Part shown: positions 1 to 8,062 of the stretch, in pieces
Numbering within the stretch: the stretch's first letter is position 1
Layout: the number at the start of each line of letters is the position of its first letter
Source: Alphaproteobacteria bacterium
GTDB lineage: Bacteria; Pseudomonadota; Alphaproteobacteria; Ferrovibrionales; Ferrovibrionaceae
NCBI GenBank assembly: GCA_947473805.1
Contig: CANJGB010000015.1
Location: 1-64,000 of the forward strand
Direction: 5' to 3'
Length of the DNA stretch: 64,000 nucleotides
Translations under genes and position numbers: made by a program
The notes under the pieces: generated by a model
Seen by the model: only the letters and a program-made list of their open reading frames with translations
Told to the model about the DNA's origin: nothing
The model's database searches: none

Positions 1-64
1 CCCGGCGAATGTCCTTCAGGACCTGTTCAGCCGGGGCTTTCGAACTCACGGGTTTTGCTCTCAT
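1..64 (-). CDS. IS3-type transposase OrfA, N-terminal fragment
   Basis: The minus strand from 64 reads MRAKPVSSKAP and continues through AEQVLKDIRR to the window edge, 21 codons in all. Residues of this type (AEQV.KDIRRATRK) are typical of the N-terminus of IS3-family OrfA proteins, whose helix-turn-helix recognises the element ends. The start lies about 65 bases inside the probable element tip, a normal position for an IS3 orfA. Only the extreme N-terminus is visible, so intactness cannot be judged. Confidence 0.55.
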   Translation of the reverse strand, partial: MRAKPVSSKAPAEQVLKDIRR

Positions 65-130
65 CTTCGTTCCTTCGTCACTGCGATGAGACCAAAACCC
101 TCCTCTAATAAATACCCTAATTCTGTCTCA
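1..130 (-). mobile_element. End of an IS3-family-like insertion sequence (partial)
   Basis: The window opens inside an insertion sequence. The minus strand carries the first codons of an IS3-type OrfA (ATG at 64-62). About 65 bases upstream of that start, a probable element tip reads TGAGACAGAATTAGGG on the minus strand, with its outer end near position 130. The sequence changes abruptly to EAL-domain coding sequence between about 130 and 143. The other end, the terminal repeat partner and any target duplication lie outside the window, so the exact boundary and the family name are inferred from the transposase start and the TG-ended tip. Confidence 0.6.
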
Positions 131-140
131 TAGGCGCTGA

Positions 141-755
141 CGGCGTACACTCGAGGAAACCGGCATGATCTACGACGTGGGCCGCTGGGCGATGCGCAGG
201 GCCATCGCGGACCATCTGCACTGGCGGGCCACCGGCCTCGCAGCGGTGCGCATCTCGGTGAACGTGTCGCCGCTGCAGTTGCGCAATCGCGGTTTTGTTG
301 CGGGGATCAAACAGGCCATCGACATCGATGCCCACGCCGCCGAAGGCATGGAGCTGGAGATTACCGAAAGCATGATCATGGAGGATGTGGACCACAACAT
401 CGCCAGCCTGCGCGACATCCGAGCGATGGGCGTGCGCATCTCGATGGACGATTTCGGCACCGGCTTCTCCTCGTTGAGCTACCTGTCAAAGCTGCCGCTG
501 GACACGCTGAAGATCGACCGCTCGTTCGTGACCGGCATGACGGCCGGGCCCGAAGGGCTGGCGCTGGTATCGACGATCGTCACCCTGGCGCATGCTTTAA
601 AGCTCACCGTCGTGGCCGAGGGCGTGGAAACCGAGGAGCAGTCGCGGCTGCTGCGGCTTTTGAACTGCAACGAGATCCAGGGTTTTCTGTTCTCCCGGCC
701 GTTGCCGATCGCCGTCTTCGAATCGAAGTACATGGCGCACGTGAACGCCGGCTGA
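141..755 (+). pseudogene. EAL-domain (c-di-GMP phosphodiesterase) protein truncated by an IS
   Basis: About 200 residues form the C-terminal three quarters of an EAL domain. The frame is open from 141, just after an in-frame TGA. It begins TLEETGMIYDVGRWAM, which matches the interior of EAL domains, and then shows LEITES, DDFGTGFSSLSYL, KIDRSFV, AEGVET and the QGFLFSRPLP ending. The opening part with the EAL signature and its metal-binding Glu is missing, as is any GGDEF or sensor region. The IS tip abuts the break. The first ATG at 165 lies inside the fold and has no convincing ribosome-binding site. It was probably once a GGDEF-EAL or sensor-EAL enzyme and is now inactive for c-di-GMP turnover. 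Confidence 0.8.
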
Positions 756-831
756 GCCGTGCGATTTCAGCGCGTGGAGTGTTGCAGAATCCCATGCTAG
801 GCTGCTCCCAATAACAACGGGAGGAACGACA

Positions 832-1797
832 ATGGTGCGCATTCTGGCCGTGGCCCTTGCCATGGCGGTATCCGTCCTGTCCGCCGGCTTCGCCGCGGCG
901 CAGGACTATCCCTCGAGATCCATCACCATCATCACCGGCTTCGGCGCCGGCGGCGCCCACGACATCGAGGCGCGGCTGTTTGCTGCCTTCGCCGAGAAGC
1001 AACTGGGCAAGCCGGTGCTGGTCGAACCGCGCGTCGGCGGCGGCGGCACGGTCGGCGCCGAGGCCGTGGTCAAGGCGGCGCCTGACGGCTACACCCTGTT
1101 ATGGGCCAGCGCCTCGCTGCCGCTTTATCCGCTGCTGACCAAGAACCTGCATTTCGATCCGTTCAAGGACCTGGAGCCGATCTCGCAGGTGATGAATTTC
1201 CCGTCGGGCTTCTGGGTCAGCGCGGCGGTGCCGGCAAAGACGGTGGACGAGTTCGTCGCCTGGACCAAGGCCAATCCCGGCAAGGTCAACTTCGCCTCGC
1301 CCGGGCGCAGCGGCACGCTGATGGTGCTGGAATCGTTCAAGGCGGCGTCGGGCGCGAACATGACCGAGATCACGTATCCCGGTTTCGCCCAGTGGATGAC
1401 GGCGATCTTCGCCAACGAGATCCAGTTCATCCAGTCACCCTATAACCAGCAGATGAAGGGCTACGTCACCGAGGGCAAGATCCGGCCGCTGATGAAGATC
1501 GGCGACAAGCGCAGCCCGCTGTTCCCCGACGTGCCAACGACCGGCGAGCGCGGCTGGAACATTTCCGACAATGGCTGGGGCGGCCTTCTGGCCCCCCCGG
1601 GCACGCCGAAGCCGATCATCGACAAGCTGGCGGCGGTTGTCGCGGCCTATGCTGCCGATCCGGCCGTCATCGCCAAGGGGGCGGAGACGGGTGTGGATCG
1701 GGTTGCCTCGACCCCGGCGGCGTTCAAGAAGCTGATTGCCGACGACTACAAGCGCATGGGCGATACCGCCAAGGTCATCGGCATTACGCCGGAGTAA
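832..1797 (+). CDS. Tripartite tricarboxylate transporter substrate-binding protein (TctC/Bug family)
   Basis: This 321-aa periplasmic binding protein has a signal peptide at residues 1-24 ending FAAAQ, followed by DYPSRSITIITGFGAGGAHD. That is the Bug-family N-terminus, which binds the carboxylate of organic acids. PDGYTLLWAS, PGKVNFASPG and a late FPDVPTTGE-type segment are all Bug signatures. GGGAGG stands upstream of the ATG. TctC proteins deliver substrate to the TctA/TctB membrane permease, but neither partner is in this window, so this is an orphan binding protein. The ligand cannot be read from sequence. The neighbouring amidase and hydantoinase genes suggest an organic acid or amide breakdown product. 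Confidence 0.9.
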   Translation: MVRILAVALAMAVSVLSAGFAAAQDYPSRSITIITGFGAGGAHDIEARLFAAFAEKQLGKPVLVEPRVGGGGTVGAEAVVKAAPDGYTLLWASASLPLYPLLTKNLHFDPFKDLEPISQVMNFPSGFWVSAAVPAKTVDEFVAWTKANPGKVNFASPGRSGTLMVLESFKAASGANMTEITYPGFAQWMTAIFANEIQFIQSPYNQQMKGYVTEGKIRPLMKIGDKRSPLFPDVPTTGERGWNISDNGWGGLLAPPGTPKPIIDKLAAVVAAYAADPAVIAKGAETGVDRVASTPAAFKKLIADDYKRMGDTAKVIGITPE

Positions 1798-1815
1798 GGC
1801 GGGAACGAAACCGGT

Positions 1816-1854
1816 CCGGCCTCCGTTTTCCCGGATAACGAAAATGGAGGCCGG
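1816..1854 (+). promoter_or_regulatory. 15-bp hairpin that buries the ribosome-binding site of the next gene
   Basis: Bases 1816-1830 pair with 1840-1854 over all 15 positions, 14 Watson-Crick and one G-U, leaving a 9-base loop. The 3' arm contains the GGAGG of the following small gene and an in-frame ATG at 1844; the second ATG (1856) lies two bases beyond the stem. No U-tract follows, so it is a poor intrinsic terminator for the upstream tctC gene. It could control translation of the 56-aa protein or protect the 3' end of the tctC message. Its function is inferred from the fold only. Confidence 0.6.
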
Positions 1855-1855
1855 A

Positions 1856-2026
1856 ATGCACAAGAATGACAGCAACCAAAGCGAACAGAACAAGCATGGC
1901 GACCGCAAGAGCGACCATGACGGCAAGCGGGGCGGCAACCATACGCCGGCGACCCCGCCCGCCAGGCACGCCGACCTGAGCCCCAAGGAATCCGAGGCGC
2001 CCGCCAAGCCGCAGCAGAAGGCCTAG
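1856..2026 (+). CDS. Small hydrophilic protein, unknown function
   Basis: This 56-aa highly charged protein begins MHKNDSNQSEQNKHGDRKSD and is rich in Lys, Asp, Asn, His, Gly and Pro, with no hydrophobic segment or recognised domain. A GGAGG sits 6 bases before the ATG at 1856. An in-frame ATG at 1844 would add four residues but overlaps the ribosome-binding site. The composition suggests a disordered protein of the kind often linked to stress, which is inference. Its TAG stop shares the CTAG at 2023-2026 with the stop of the convergent amidase. The ribosome-binding site lies within the hairpin at 1816-1854. Confidence 0.55.
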   Translation: MHKNDSNQSEQNKHGDRKSDHDGKRGGNHTPATPPARHADLSPKESEAPAKPQQKA

Positions 2027-3396
2027 GCCGCGTAGGGATAAGGTCGATGGCAACCCTTGGCGACTTCAAACGCCCGGGCGACGCGCAGCAGCCGGGCGTC
2101 CTGAAACCGCGGCGCGATCATCTGCAGTCCGATGGGCAGGCCCGTTCCGGACCAGGCGCAGTTGATCGACAGCGCCGGATGTCCCGTCAGGTTCCACACG
2201 GTGACGAAACCGACATGGTCGAACGGCCGGCCAGGGTCGGGGCAGGGCAGTTCAGCACCGAACGCGACGTCGGGCATGACCGGCGAGAGCAGGATATCGA
2301 CGCGCTGGAAGAGCTCCGCGGCATGGCGCTGCATTTCAGCCGCGTCGGCCATGCCCTGGAAAATCTCGTCTGCGGTAACCCCGGCGCCTGACTCGCCGAG
2401 CATCCGGATATGCGGCGGCAGCCGATCACGTTCGGCATCGGTGAGGTGCGCGATCTGTGCCCAGGTGCGCGCGCGCCAGAAGCGGTCGCGCCGGTCCAGG
2501 TGCCCTGACGTGAAGATGTTGGCCGTCGGTTCGACATGGGCCCCGAGTTTTTCGAACGTGCGCGCCGCCGCGATGACGGCATTCCGCACCTCGGCCGTGG
2601 CCGGGGTGCCAGCGCAGTCGAGTACCAGGCCGATGCGCAAACCGGCGACTGGCTCCTCGCATATTGTCCAGTCAATGTCGGCCGGCGGCAGCGCCGCGGG
2701 GTCGCGCCAGTCCGGCTGTGCCATCACCGACATGGCAAGCGCGACGTCGGCCACGGTGCGGGCCAGCGGGCCGACGGTAACGAGGGCCGGCGGGTCTATT
2801 GGCACGCGTCCGGCGGTGGGCTTCAGGCCCACCACACCGCACCAGCTGGCGGGAATGCGGACCGAGCCGCCCGCGTCGGTGCCGAGATGCAAGGGACCGT
2901 AGCCGGCGGCAGCCGAGGCGCCGGCGCCGCTGCTGGACCCGCCCGGGGTGCGGGTGATGTTCCAGGGGTTGCGTGTCAGCGGATGAAAGCTGGACAGGCT
3001 GGACGGCAGCATCGCGAAATCGGGCAGCGTCGTTTTGGCAAAGATGTTCGCGCCGGCCTCGCGCAGGCGCGCCGCGGGCGGCGAGTCGTCCGCGGCGGGA
3101 ACGAGAGGGGTCACGACCGAGCCCAGGGGCACCGGCACGCCGCGGGTGGCGATGTTCTCCTTTACCGTCACCGGCACGCCGTCCAGCGGCCCATGCGGCT
3201 CGCCCCGCTGCCAGCGCTTCTCCGATCCACGGGCCGAGATGCGCGCGGCTTCGGGGTCGTAGCGGTACAGCGCGTGTAGATCGGCCTCGGCCCGTTCGAT
3301 GCGCGCTGCAACGGCGTCGAAAACCTCGACCGGCGAAAGCGTGCGGGCGCGAAACTGCGCCAGCATCTCCACCGCGCCGAAATCGGCAAGTTCCAT
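2023..3396 (-). CDS. Amidase signature-family amidohydrolase
   Basis: A 457-aa amidase with the Ser-cisSer-Lys triad region: DGVPVTVKENIATRG carries the catalytic Lys at about residue 79, and RTPGGSSSGAGAS followed by GTDAGGSVRIPASWCG carries the two serines. These enzymes hydrolyse carboxamides to acid and ammonia in the cytoplasm. The start at 3396 (MELADFG) was chosen because the frame is open far upstream but that part lies antisense to the SDR gene. It sits 11 bases after the SDR stop, so the two are probably cotranscribed. Near the hydantoinase genes it may act on an amide in the same catabolic route. The substrate is unknown. Confidence 0.9.
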   Translation of the reverse strand: MELADFGAVEMLAQFRARTLSPVEVFDAVAARIERAEADLHALYRYDPEAARISARGSEKRWQRGEPHGPLDGVPVTVKENIATRGVPVPLGSVVTPLVPAADDSPPAARLREAGANIFAKTTLPDFAMLPSSLSSFHPLTRNPWNITRTPGGSSSGAGASAAAGYGPLHLGTDAGGSVRIPASWCGVVGLKPTAGRVPIDPPALVTVGPLARTVADVALAMSVMAQPDWRDPAALPPADIDWTICEEPVAGLRIGLVLDCAGTPATAEVRNAVIAAARTFEKLGAHVEPTANIFTSGHLDRRDRFWRARTWAQIAHLTDAERDRLPPHIRMLGESGAGVTADEIFQGMADAAEMQRHAAELFQRVDILLSPVMPDVAFGAELPCPDPGRPFDHVGFVTVWNLTGHPALSINCAWSGTGLPIGLQMIAPRFQDARLLRVARAFEVAKGCHRPYPYAA

Positions 3397-3407
3397 CCCC
3401 GACCCGC

Positions 3408-4166
3408 TCAGTTGAAAATCCGCCCGCCATTGACCAGCAGGGTCTGGCCGGTGATGTAGGCGGCGCGGTCGCTGGCGAGGAAGTGGATGGCGTCGGCGAT
3501 TTCGGTGGGCTCGGCCAGGCGGCCCATCGGAATGGCAGCGACCAGCTTGGCCTTGGTTTCCGCGCTCCACCCGTCGGCGGCACGGGTGCGGGTCGCGCCG
3601 GGGCCGACGGCGTTCACGGTGACGTTGAACGGCGCCATTTCCAGCGCCAGCGCGCGGGTGAAGCCGATAACGCCGGCCTTCGCCGCCGCATATTCCACCG
3701 AGCCGGTGCCGCCGGTGAACGGCGCTTCCGACGTGATGTTGACGATGCGGCCCGACTTCCGCTCGCGCATGCCGGGCACCACCTGGCGCGAGCAGGTAAA
3801 TGCTGCCATCAGCGACACATCGACGATGAAGTCCCACAGGCCCGGCTCGGACTTCCAGAACGGCGAGGCGCGGTCGCGCGCGGACTGGCCGACATTGTTC
3901 AGCAGCACGTCGATGGGGCCGAACTCCGTGGCGATCCGCTCGAAGGCCACCTTCACCGCGCCGCGGTCGGTCAGGTCGGCAATGAGGGGGAAGGCTCGCC
4001 GGCCCAGCGCCCGGCATTCGGCGGCCAGCGCCAGCAGCGGCGCTTCTTCGCGGTCGAGGATGGCGACATCGGCGCCGTCGGCGGCGAAACGCAAGGTGGC
4101 CGCATGCCCGATGCCATTGGCGGCGCCGGTGATGGCGACGATTTTTCCGGTCATTTCCATGTCCAT
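3408..4166 (-). CDS. SDR-family oxidoreductase
   Basis: This 252-aa classical short-chain dehydrogenase has the cofactor motif TGAANGIG at about residues 14-21, DLTD for adenine contact, NNVG, and the catalytic Ser in NITSEA with Tyr159 and Lys163 (YAAAK). The ending ITGQTLLVNGG is typical. It would oxidise or reduce an alcohol/ketone with NAD(P)H. Three ATGs lie close together (4166, 4160, 4154); the first is given. It is the first gene of a two-gene operon with the amidase and is divergent from hyuB across a 110-base promoter region. The substrate is not predictable. Confidence 0.9.
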   Translation of the reverse strand: MDMEMTGKIVAITGAANGIGHAATLRFAADGADVAILDREEAPLLALAAECRALGRRAFPLIADLTDRGAVKVAFERIATEFGPIDVLLNNVGQSARDRASPFWKSEPGLWDFIVDVSLMAAFTCSRQVVPGMRERKSGRIVNITSEAPFTGGTGSVEYAAAKAGVIGFTRALALEMAPFNVTVNAVGPGATRTRAADGWSAETKAKLVAAIPMGRLAEPTEIADAIHFLASDRAAYITGQTLLVNGGRIFN

Positions 4167-4276
4167 ATTCTAGCCGGCGGGAAGCCGCGCATCACGGACT
4201 TGTTTCATTTTCACGGGGCTGTAGGCTCCGTGCCCGGCCGCGGCGCAATATCGCCAGGCCCAAGGAGGAAACAAAA

Positions 4277-6004
4277 ATGGCGCGCGCATTCGATCCAATC
4301 CTGGTCGAGGTGATCCGCAACGAACTGGCGGCGGTTGCCGAGGAAATGGCCATCGCCACGGCGCGCACCGCGCGCGGCCCGATGGCGAAGGTCGGCGACC
4401 TCACCACCGCGGTAACCGACGGCATGGGCCGCCCGCTGGGCGTCGGCGAGGGCCTGGGCCTGTACATGTTCTTTTCCACCGCGCAGGGCCTGGTGCGCCG
4501 CATCCGCGCGAAATTCGGCGAAGAGAACATCCATCCCGGCGACATCTTCTGGACCAACGACCCCTATTCCGGCGGTGGCCACCTGCCTGACCTGTGGCTG
4601 GTCGCGCCGCAATTCTGCGACGGCAAGCTGGCGGGCTTCGCGCTGCTCTACACCCACCATGTGGATATCGGCGGCCGTTTCCCCGGCGGCCAGTCGGGCC
4701 ATTGCTCGGAGACCTACGAGGAAGGCATCCGCATCCCGATGATGAAGCTGGTCGAGGCCGGCAAGCTGAACGAGTCGCTGCTGGAGGCGATCCTCGCCAA
4801 TGTGCGCGGCGCCGACGAGTATCGCGGCGACGTCGAGGGAAAGCTGACCGGCTGCTGGAAGGCGACGCAGGGCTTCAACCTGGTCTTCGAGAAATACGGC
4901 TACGACAATTACATGGCCTGTTTCGACCGGGTGAACGACTACACCGAGAAGCAGGTGCGCGACGCCATCCGCCTGATGCCCAAGGGGGTGTTCAAGGCGG
5001 AACTGGCCATGGCGGACAACGGCTTTGGCGAGCGCGACCCGAACCTGGTGCTGCGCGTCACGCTGACGGTCAAGGAAGACACGCTGCTGTTCGACTTCTC
5101 GGAAACCGGACCGCAGGCGCGTGGCGCGGTCAACGTGCCGGTCGAGAATGCGCGCGGCGTGGTGTTCTCGGCCTGCCGCCGCCTGTTGTTCAACGACGTG
5201 CCGCTGACCGGCGGCATGATGGTGCCGATCGACATCATCATGCCCGAGGGTTCGCTGGTGAATCCGCGCTTCCCGGGTGCTGTCGGCGGCCGCACCGTCG
5301 CCATGTTCCTGGTCGAGGACCTTATGCACCGCGTGCTGGCCGAGGCGCTGCCCGGCAAGATCCCGGTGCCGTGCGAACGCTGGGACCTGCTGCACTTTAC
5401 GTCTGTGAAGCCGGACGGTTCCGACAGCGTCATCATGGATGCGCTGCCCGGCGGCTGGGGTGCGCGGCCGTGGAGCGACGGGCCGGATGGCATCTCGCAG
5501 AGCGGCGTCAGCGACATTCCGGTCGAGATCATGGAGCTGGACCAGACCATGCTGATCGAGGCGATGCAGCTTGTGACCGACAGCGGCGGTCCCGGCGAGT
5601 TCCGCGGGTCGCAGGCGGTGAACAAGGTCGTGCGCTATCTCAAGCCCGGCCGGCTGCATATCCGCACAAACCGCCTGGCGCCGACGCCGGGCCTCGATGG
5701 CGGGCAGCCCGGCATGTCGTCGCTCAACGTGCTGGAGGATGCAGCGGGACAGCGCAAGAACCTGCCGCTGGCGTCTTACCTGCATCTGGAAATCCAGCCG
5801 GGAGACACCATCCACCACCGGGTCACCGGCTGCGGCGGCCACGGCAATGCCCTGCGCCGCGATCCCGGCCATGTGCTGCGGGACGTGCGCAACGAGCGCC
5901 TGACCGTCGGCGCCGCCGCCGAACAGTACGGCGTGGTGATCGAGAACATGGCCGTCAACGCCCAGAAGACCGCTGCCCTGCGCCAGCAGCGCGCCAGCCG
6001 CTAG
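4277..6004 (+). CDS. hyuB: Hydantoinase B/oxoprolinase family protein
   Basis: The 575-aa HyuB-type subunit matches the usual length. It opens DPILVEVIRNELAAVAEEM and carries NDPYSGGGHLPDLW near residue 94, both hallmarks of the hydantoinase B/acetone carboxylase-alpha family. AAGGAGGA stands 7 bases before the ATG. With HyuA it forms an ATP-dependent enzyme that opens cyclic amides (N-methylhydantoin, 5-oxoproline) or carboxylates ketones; the family alone does not tell which. hyuA follows after 18 bases, so they form an operon in B-A order. The SDR and amidase run divergently on the other side. Confidence 0.9.
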   Translation: MARAFDPILVEVIRNELAAVAEEMAIATARTARGPMAKVGDLTTAVTDGMGRPLGVGEGLGLYMFFSTAQGLVRRIRAKFGEENIHPGDIFWTNDPYSGGGHLPDLWLVAPQFCDGKLAGFALLYTHHVDIGGRFPGGQSGHCSETYEEGIRIPMMKLVEAGKLNESLLEAILANVRGADEYRGDVEGKLTGCWKATQGFNLVFEKYGYDNYMACFDRVNDYTEKQVRDAIRLMPKGVFKAELAMADNGFGERDPNLVLRVTLTVKEDTLLFDFSETGPQARGAVNVPVENARGVVFSACRRLLFNDVPLTGGMMVPIDIIMPEGSLVNPRFPGAVGGRTVAMFLVEDLMHRVLAEALPGKIPVPCERWDLLHFTSVKPDGSDSVIMDALPGGWGARPWSDGPDGISQSGVSDIPVEIMELDQTMLIEAMQLVTDSGGPGEFRGSQAVNKVVRYLKPGRLHIRTNRLAPTPGLDGGQPGMSSLNVLEDAAGQRKNLPLASYLHLEIQPGDTIHHRVTGCGGHGNALRRDPGHVLRDVRNERLTVGAAAEQYGVVIENMAVNAQKTAALRQQRASR

Positions 6005-6022
6005 TTTCCGGAGTTTTATTTC

Positions 6023-8062
6023 ATGCGTATTGCATTCGATATTGGTGGCACGTTCACCGACGTGCTGGCGCTCGGGGACGACCGCCGCCTCGCCACCGCC
6101 AAGGTCCTGTCGCTGATCGACCGCGTCGGCGACGACATTGTGGAGACGCTGCATCGCCTCTCGCCCGGCGGCAAGGTGGACCGTTTCGTCCACGGCACCA
6201 CCATCTGCTCCAACGCCGTGATCGAGAACAAGGTCGCCGTCACCGGCCTGCTGACGACCAAGGGCTTTCGCGACGTGCTCCCCTTGCGCGACCAGCGCGG
6301 GCCCTCGTCGCCGACCGTCAACTGGCAGGCGCCGGACCCGCTGATCCCGCGGCCGCTGTGCCTCGAGGTGGACGAGCGCATCCGCGCCGATGGCCAGGTT
6401 GACCGGATGATGGACGAGGCGGGTGCCCGCGCCCAGATCCGCAAGTTGGTGGACGGCGGTGTCGAGGCCATTGCCGTGTGCCTGATCAACTCGTACCTCA
6501 ACCCGGTGCATGAGAAGCGCCTGGGCGAGTTGATCGAGGAAGAAGCGCCGGGCCTGATGTATTGCCTGTCGGCGGACGTGAATCCCGAGGTGCGCGAATA
6601 TCCGCGCACCAGCACAACGGTGATCAACACCTCGCTGCGCCCCGTGGTGACCCGCTATCTCGACACGCTGGAGGCCAAGCTGTCGCCGCATGGCTCGGAC
6701 CTTTTGATCATGCAGTCGAACGGCGGCATCATGACGTCGGACGTCATGCGCCGCCGGCCGATGTTCATGGTGGAATCCGGCCCGGCCGCCGGTGCGCTGG
6801 CCGCCGCGCGGTTTGCGGCCGAGGCGGGGCTGAAGAACGTGCTGTCGTTCGACATGGGCGGCACCACCGCCAAGGCGTGCCTGATCCGCGACGGTATTCC
6901 GCTGGAGAAGTCGCGCGTGTCGGTCGGCGCGGCGACGACCGCCGGCGGCTGGTCGCAGGATCTGGGCCATGTGGTGCGCGTGCCCTCCATCGACCTGGTC
7001 GAGGTTGGCGCGGGCGGCGGCTCCATCGCGTGGATCGAGGGCGGCGTGCTGCGCGTCGGCCCGCACAGCGCGGGCGCCGATCCGGGCCCCGTCTGCTACG
7101 CCCGCGGCGGCACGCGGCCGACGGTGACCGATGCCAATGTGGTGCTGGGCAATATCAGCCCGCAGGTCATCGGCAACGGCAAGCTCAGGATCGACCGCGC
7201 CGCGGCGCTCGAAGCTTATGAGAAGCTGGGCAAGGAACTGGGCATCGACGCGCTGCAGGCCGCGTTCGGCGTCACCCAGGTGGCGAACGCGGTGATGATG
7301 CGCGCGCTGCGCGCCGTTTCCATCGAGCGCGGCTTCGATCCGCGCGACTTCGTGCTGATGGCATTCGGCGGCGCCGGGCCGATCCATGCCGCGGCGCTTG
7401 CCGAAAGCATCGGCATCGACAAGGTGGTGATTCCCGCCTATCCGGGCCTGTTCAGCGCGCTGGGCCTGTTGCTGGCCGACTTCCGCGTCGATCACATCGC
7501 CGCGATGGCGAAACCGCTGGATGCCATTGACGGCAAGACCATCCTGGCGCGCTTCGTTGGACTCGAGACGGCGGCACGCGAGGAGCTGGATCGCACGGGC
7601 GTGAAGTCGGCGAACGTGCGCTTCGAGCGCAAGGTCGATGTGCGCTACGCCCACCAGCTCGACGAGATGAGCCTGAACCTGCCCGAAGGGGCGAACCTGC
7701 CGCAGGCGATCAAGCAGCTGTACGTCGATACGCACAAGCGCGAGTTCGGCTTCGAGGGCACCGGCCAGGCGATGCTCATCAACCTGCGCCTGCGCGCCAT
7801 CGTGCCCAGCGATCCGGTGGAGCTGTCGAGCCTGCAGGAAGTGGGCGCGGCGCAGAGCGACCGCAAGGAGGGCGACACGCGCGATATCTATTTCGGCCCG
7901 CAGCGCGGCATGCTGAAGGCGAAGGTGCTGACCCGTGCGATGATCACCGGCGTTCGCCAGGGCCCGGCGGTCATCGAGGACCCGGACACCACCATCGTCA
8001 TCCCGCCCGGCTGGTCGGTGAAGCGCGAAGGTCCGCTGAACCTGATTATCTCGAAGGACTGA
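6023..8062 (+). CDS. hyuA: Hydantoinase A/oxoprolinase family protein
   Basis: This 679-aa ATP-binding subunit has an ASKHA-type phosphate loop at the N-terminus (FDIGGTFTDVLAL), FVHGTTICSNAVIE, a second nucleotide loop SFDMGGTTAKACLI near residue 277, and GAGGGSIAWI. Length and motif order fit hydantoinase A/5-oxoprolinase. It phosphorylates the ring or ketone substrate for the HyuB partner. GGAG precedes the ATG. The last 17 bases overlap the 3' end of the convergent acyl-CoA ligase. The N-terminal HydA domain, middle hydantoinase A domain and acetone-carboxylase-gamma-like tail appear intact. The substrate is unknown. Confidence 0.92.
   Translation: MRIAFDIGGTFTDVLALGDDRRLATAKVLSLIDRVGDDIVETLHRLSPGGKVDRFVHGTTICSNAVIENKVAVTGLLTTKGFRDVLPLRDQRGPSSPTVNWQAPDPLIPRPLCLEVDERIRADGQVDRMMDEAGARAQIRKLVDGGVEAIAVCLINSYLNPVHEKRLGELIEEEAPGLMYCLSADVNPEVREYPRTSTTVINTSLRPVVTRYLDTLEAKLSPHGSDLLIMQSNGGIMTSDVMRRRPMFMVESGPAAGALAAARFAAEAGLKNVLSFDMGGTTAKACLIRDGIPLEKSRVSVGAATTAGGWSQDLGHVVRVPSIDLVEVGAGGGSIAWIEGGVLRVGPHSAGADPGPVCYARGGTRPTVTDANVVLGNISPQVIGNGKLRIDRAAALEAYEKLGKELGIDALQAAFGVTQVANAVMMRALRAVSIERGFDPRDFVLMAFGGAGPIHAAALAESIGIDKVVIPAYPGLFSALGLLLADFRVDHIAAMAKPLDAIDGKTILARFVGLETAAREELDRTGVKSANVRFERKVDVRYAHQLDEMSLNLPEGANLPQAIKQLYVDTHKREFGFEGTGQAMLINLRLRAIVPSDPVELSSLQEVGAAQSDRKEGDTRDIYFGPQRGMLKAKVLTRAMITGVRQGPAVIEDPDTTIVIPPGWSVKREGPLNLIISKD

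Noticed and set aside
3397-4017. N-terminal extension of the amidase frame up to 664 codons
   Set aside because: The extension is antisense to the SDR gene and shows no conserved sequence; the amidase start at 3396 restores normal length.
4211-7735. A 1174-codon open frame on the minus strand opposite hyuB and hyuA
   Set aside because: Its His/Arg/Gln-rich, repeat-free sequence has no domain, and hyuB-hyuA on the other strand have full family motifs. High GC third positions leave the antisense frame open.
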